Shown in pieces: positions 62,351 through 64,000 of a DNA stretch of 64,000 nt; within the stretch, counting starts at the first letter, position 1; the number at the start of each line of letters is the position of its first letter. Below the pieces are notes generated by a model that was not told the origin of the DNA, did not search any database, and saw only the letters and a list, made by a program, of their open reading frames with translations. This DNA comes from Mucilaginibacter flavidus (lineage in GTDB: Bacteria; Bacteroidota; Bacteroidia; Sphingobacteriales; Sphingobacteriaceae). The stretch covers positions 1 to 64,000 of the forward strand of contig NZ_JAMXOE010000018.1 of the NCBI RefSeq assembly GCF_024055575.1. The letters run 5' to 3'. The translations under genes were made by a program, and so were the position numbers.

Positions 62351-63580
62351 ATGCTTAAAAATTATTTTAAAATAGCCATAGCGGTATTGCGCCGCAGAAA
62401 ATTCTTCACGTTTATCAGTCTGTTTGGCATCAGCTTTACGCTTACCATATTGCTGGTGCTCACCGCATTTATTGACAAAGTTGTTGGTGACAGCTACCCC
62501 GACAAAAAGCGCGATCGCTCATTGTACGTTTCGCGGATTCAATTATCCTACAAGGACGGACGAAGCTCTGGGCCGTCGTCGTATTATTTTTTAGACCACT
62601 ACGTACGGACACTAAAAACGCCTGTAAAAATGGCGATCTCATCAGGCTTTAGCGGTACTAATACGTATGTGAACAACAAGAAGATTGCTGTTAACTACAA
62701 ATACACCAATGCCGAATATTGGGATGTTATGGAGTACGAGTTTACCGAAGGCAAAGCTTTTACCAGGCAACAAACTGATAATGCCGACAAGGTTGCCGTG
62801 ATATCGGAAGATATGAAACGTGAATATTTTGGGGATGTATCATCAGTAGTAGGTAAGCTGATTGAAGCCGACAACGTGAAATATCGCGTTACCGGTGTGG
62901 TGAAAAATGTGCCGATAACAACCTACATGCTGTACAGCGATATTTACCTGCCTTACACCGTGGCCAAGACCGATTTTAGGAAAGACAAAGGTTACCAGGG
63001 CGGTTTTTTCGGCGTCCTGCTGGCAAATTCAAGCGCGGATTTACCTAAAATGCACGACGAATTTGAAGATATGGTAAAAAGGTTGCCGCTGCCCAGCAAG
63101 GACGTTCTCAAAATATACTGCCATGCAGATACATACATACGCTCCTATGTTGATACCGGCGATGAAACAAATTCCGGAGTGACCATAGCGCTAACAGCCA
63201 TTAGCATATTTACCCTGCTGGTAATGCTGCTGCCAACGCTTAACCTGGTGAACATCAACATAACGCGCATTATGGAACGGTCATCGGAAATAGGGGTACG
63301 CAAAGCATTCGGTGCATCATCACGCACATTGGTTTACCAGTTTATTGTGGAGAATATTATACTCACGTTGTTAGGCGGCCTTATAGGCGTGGTATTGTCT
63401 GTAATAGCGTTGCAGGTGTTAAACGGCGCCAACCTTATACCTAACCTGGTATTAACGCTAAACTTTACGGTGCTTGGTATTGGCTTGCTGATATGTTTCT
63501 TTTTTGGCCTGCTGTCGGGTGTTTACCCGGCCTGGCGCATGTCGAAATTGAATGTAGTAACCGCGTTAAAAGCGCAATAA
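62351..63580 (+). CDS. ABC transporter permease, FtsX/MacB type
   Basis: A 409-aa permease with the MacB layout: an N-terminal helix (about 19-42), a large periplasmic MacB_PCD domain (about 45-270), and three C-terminal helices (about 278-400) with the FtsX signature RSSEIGVRKAFGASSRTLVYQFIVENIILTLLGG. It probably exports a peptide, lipid or drug with the adaptor and TolC-type channel. A second, related permease follows after 30 nt; such paired permeases are usual in Bacteroidota. Confidence 0.9.
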   Translation: MLKNYFKIAIAVLRRRKFFTFISLFGISFTLTILLVLTAFIDKVVGDSYPDKKRDRSLYVSRIQLSYKDGRSSGPSSYYFLDHYVRTLKTPVKMAISSGFSGTNTYVNNKKIAVNYKYTNAEYWDVMEYEFTEGKAFTRQQTDNADKVAVISEDMKREYFGDVSSVVGKLIEADNVKYRVTGVVKNVPITTYMLYSDIYLPYTVAKTDFRKDKGYQGGFFGVLLANSSADLPKMHDEFEDMVKRLPLPSKDVLKIYCHADTYIRSYVDTGDETNSGVTIALTAISIFTLLVMLLPTLNLVNINITRIMERSSEIGVRKAFGASSRTLVYQFIVENIILTLLGGLIGVVLSVIALQVLNGANLIPNLVLTLNFTVLGIGLLICFFFGLLSGVYPAWRMSKLNVVTALKAQ

Positions 63581-63610
63581 AAATTGTCAAATCATTTAAA
63601 TTAAGATATT

Positions 63611-64000
63611 ATGTTCAAGCATTTATTTAAACTGATATGGAATAAAAAGAAACAAAACTTTTTATTGATGTCCGAGATATTATTCTCATTCCTGGTACTC
63701 TTCGCGGTGTTTACCCTGCTGGTGTACTATTACAATAATTATAAAAAGCCAATGGGTTTTGAATATCAAAACGTTTGGGTAATAAGCTATAATAACTCCT
63801 TTAAAACAACTAATACCGATTCGCTTGATACCTATTATGAAACGCTGAGCCAGAATTTAAGGGCATTGCCAGGTGTTAAGGAAATAAGCTATTGCAGCGA
63901 TAATGTTCCTTTTTTACAAAACACCTGGCAAGGGGGAGCAAACTACAAAGGCATGCAGGTAGGGGGAGTAAACCAGTATACTGTTGACGATACCTACGAC
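63611..64000 (+). CDS. ABC transporter permease, FtsX/MacB type, partial (runs off the window)
   Basis: Open from ATG at 63611 to the end of the window, 130 codons without a stop. It begins MFKHLFKLIWNKKKQNFLL, a membrane helix follows (EILFSFLVLFAVFTLLVYYY, about 25-44), and then the start of a periplasmic MacB_PCD-like domain (QNLRALPGVKEISYCSDNVPF). It pairs with the permease just upstream. Confidence 0.85.
   Translation, partial: MFKHLFKLIWNKKKQNFLLMSEILFSFLVLFAVFTLLVYYYNNYKKPMGFEYQNVWVISYNNSFKTTNTDSLDTYYETLSQNLRALPGVKEISYCSDNVPFLQNTWQGGANYKGMQVGGVNQYTVDDTYD

Noticed and set aside
1-64000. tRNA or rRNA genes
   Set aside because: No cloverleaf with a T-loop consensus and no conserved rRNA segments were seen on reading; a tRNAscan-SE run would be decisive.

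Overview
The window looks like chromosomal DNA from a Bacteroidota bacterium, most likely family Sphingobacteriaceae (Mucilaginibacter or Pedobacter-like; the genus is an inference). Supporting signs are Bacteroidota-type promoters (TTTG, about 19 nt, TAnnTTTG), few Shine-Dalgarno sequences, A-rich start contexts, LytTR and TPR-kinase signalling, a large outer-membrane barrel with a carboxypeptidase-regulatory-like N-terminus, and intergenic spaces full of small palindromes and degenerate repeats. I see no rRNA, tRNA or CRISPR array.

Region 1 (1-7.8 kb) is an accessory, repeat-rich stretch. After a flavin-dependent oxidoreductase come a KAP-type P-loop NTPase, then a two-gene AAA ATPase + RloB module resembling abortive-infection pairs. 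That module sits between 49-bp copies of a double-hairpin repeat in inverted orientation, 42 bp of which are identical. Next is an unrecognised 225-aa membrane protein between two direct 203-bp elements whose inverted arms have changed together, followed by a nested multi-hairpin palindrome.

Region 2 (7.8-13 kb) holds housekeeping genes: an M1 metallopeptidase, a 54-aa antitoxin-like ORF between degenerate inverted repeats, a DUF255 thioredoxin-domain protein and SlyD. Region 3 (13-23.5 kb) is a pentose/uronate locus: a LacI regulator with an operator-like palindrome, divergent xylB-xylA, two SSS sugar symporters that look like a tandem duplication including their terminators, and uxuA. A Crp/Fnr regulator with a small membrane protein lies between.

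Region 4 (23.6-35.5 kb) is signalling and envelope: a LytS-like kinase / TlpA-like thioredoxin / LytTR regulator operon with a direct repeat upstream, a tandem pair of secreted paralogues with duplicated promoters and GTG starts, a 943-aa outer-membrane barrel, a TPR histidine kinase and an acyl-lipid desaturase.

Region 5 (35.8-58.4 kb) is the largest theme, a mostly co-directional periplasmic sugar-oxidation cluster. It has two GMC oxidoreductases without signal peptides, each associated with a Tat-lipoprotein gluconate 2-dehydrogenase subunit-3 homologue; a c-type cytochrome lipoprotein; two Gfo/Idh/MocA oxidoreductases; four AP-endonuclease-2-type TIM-barrel isomerases; two MFS permeases; a DUF1080 (3-keto-disaccharide hydrolase family) protein; a six-hairpin glutaminase-like protein; and a NIPSNAP/FAD-oxidoreductase pair. 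The simplest model is FAD-dependent oxidation of a glycoside or polyol in the periplasm, with electrons passed to cytochrome c, then cleavage, isomerisation, uptake and reduction. The substrate cannot be read from sequence.

Region 6 (58.6-64 kb) begins an efflux operon: HlyD-type adaptor, TolC-type channel, ABC ATPase and FtsX/MacB-like permeases, the last running off the window. A perfect 24-bp palindrome and a sigma-54-like element lie upstream.
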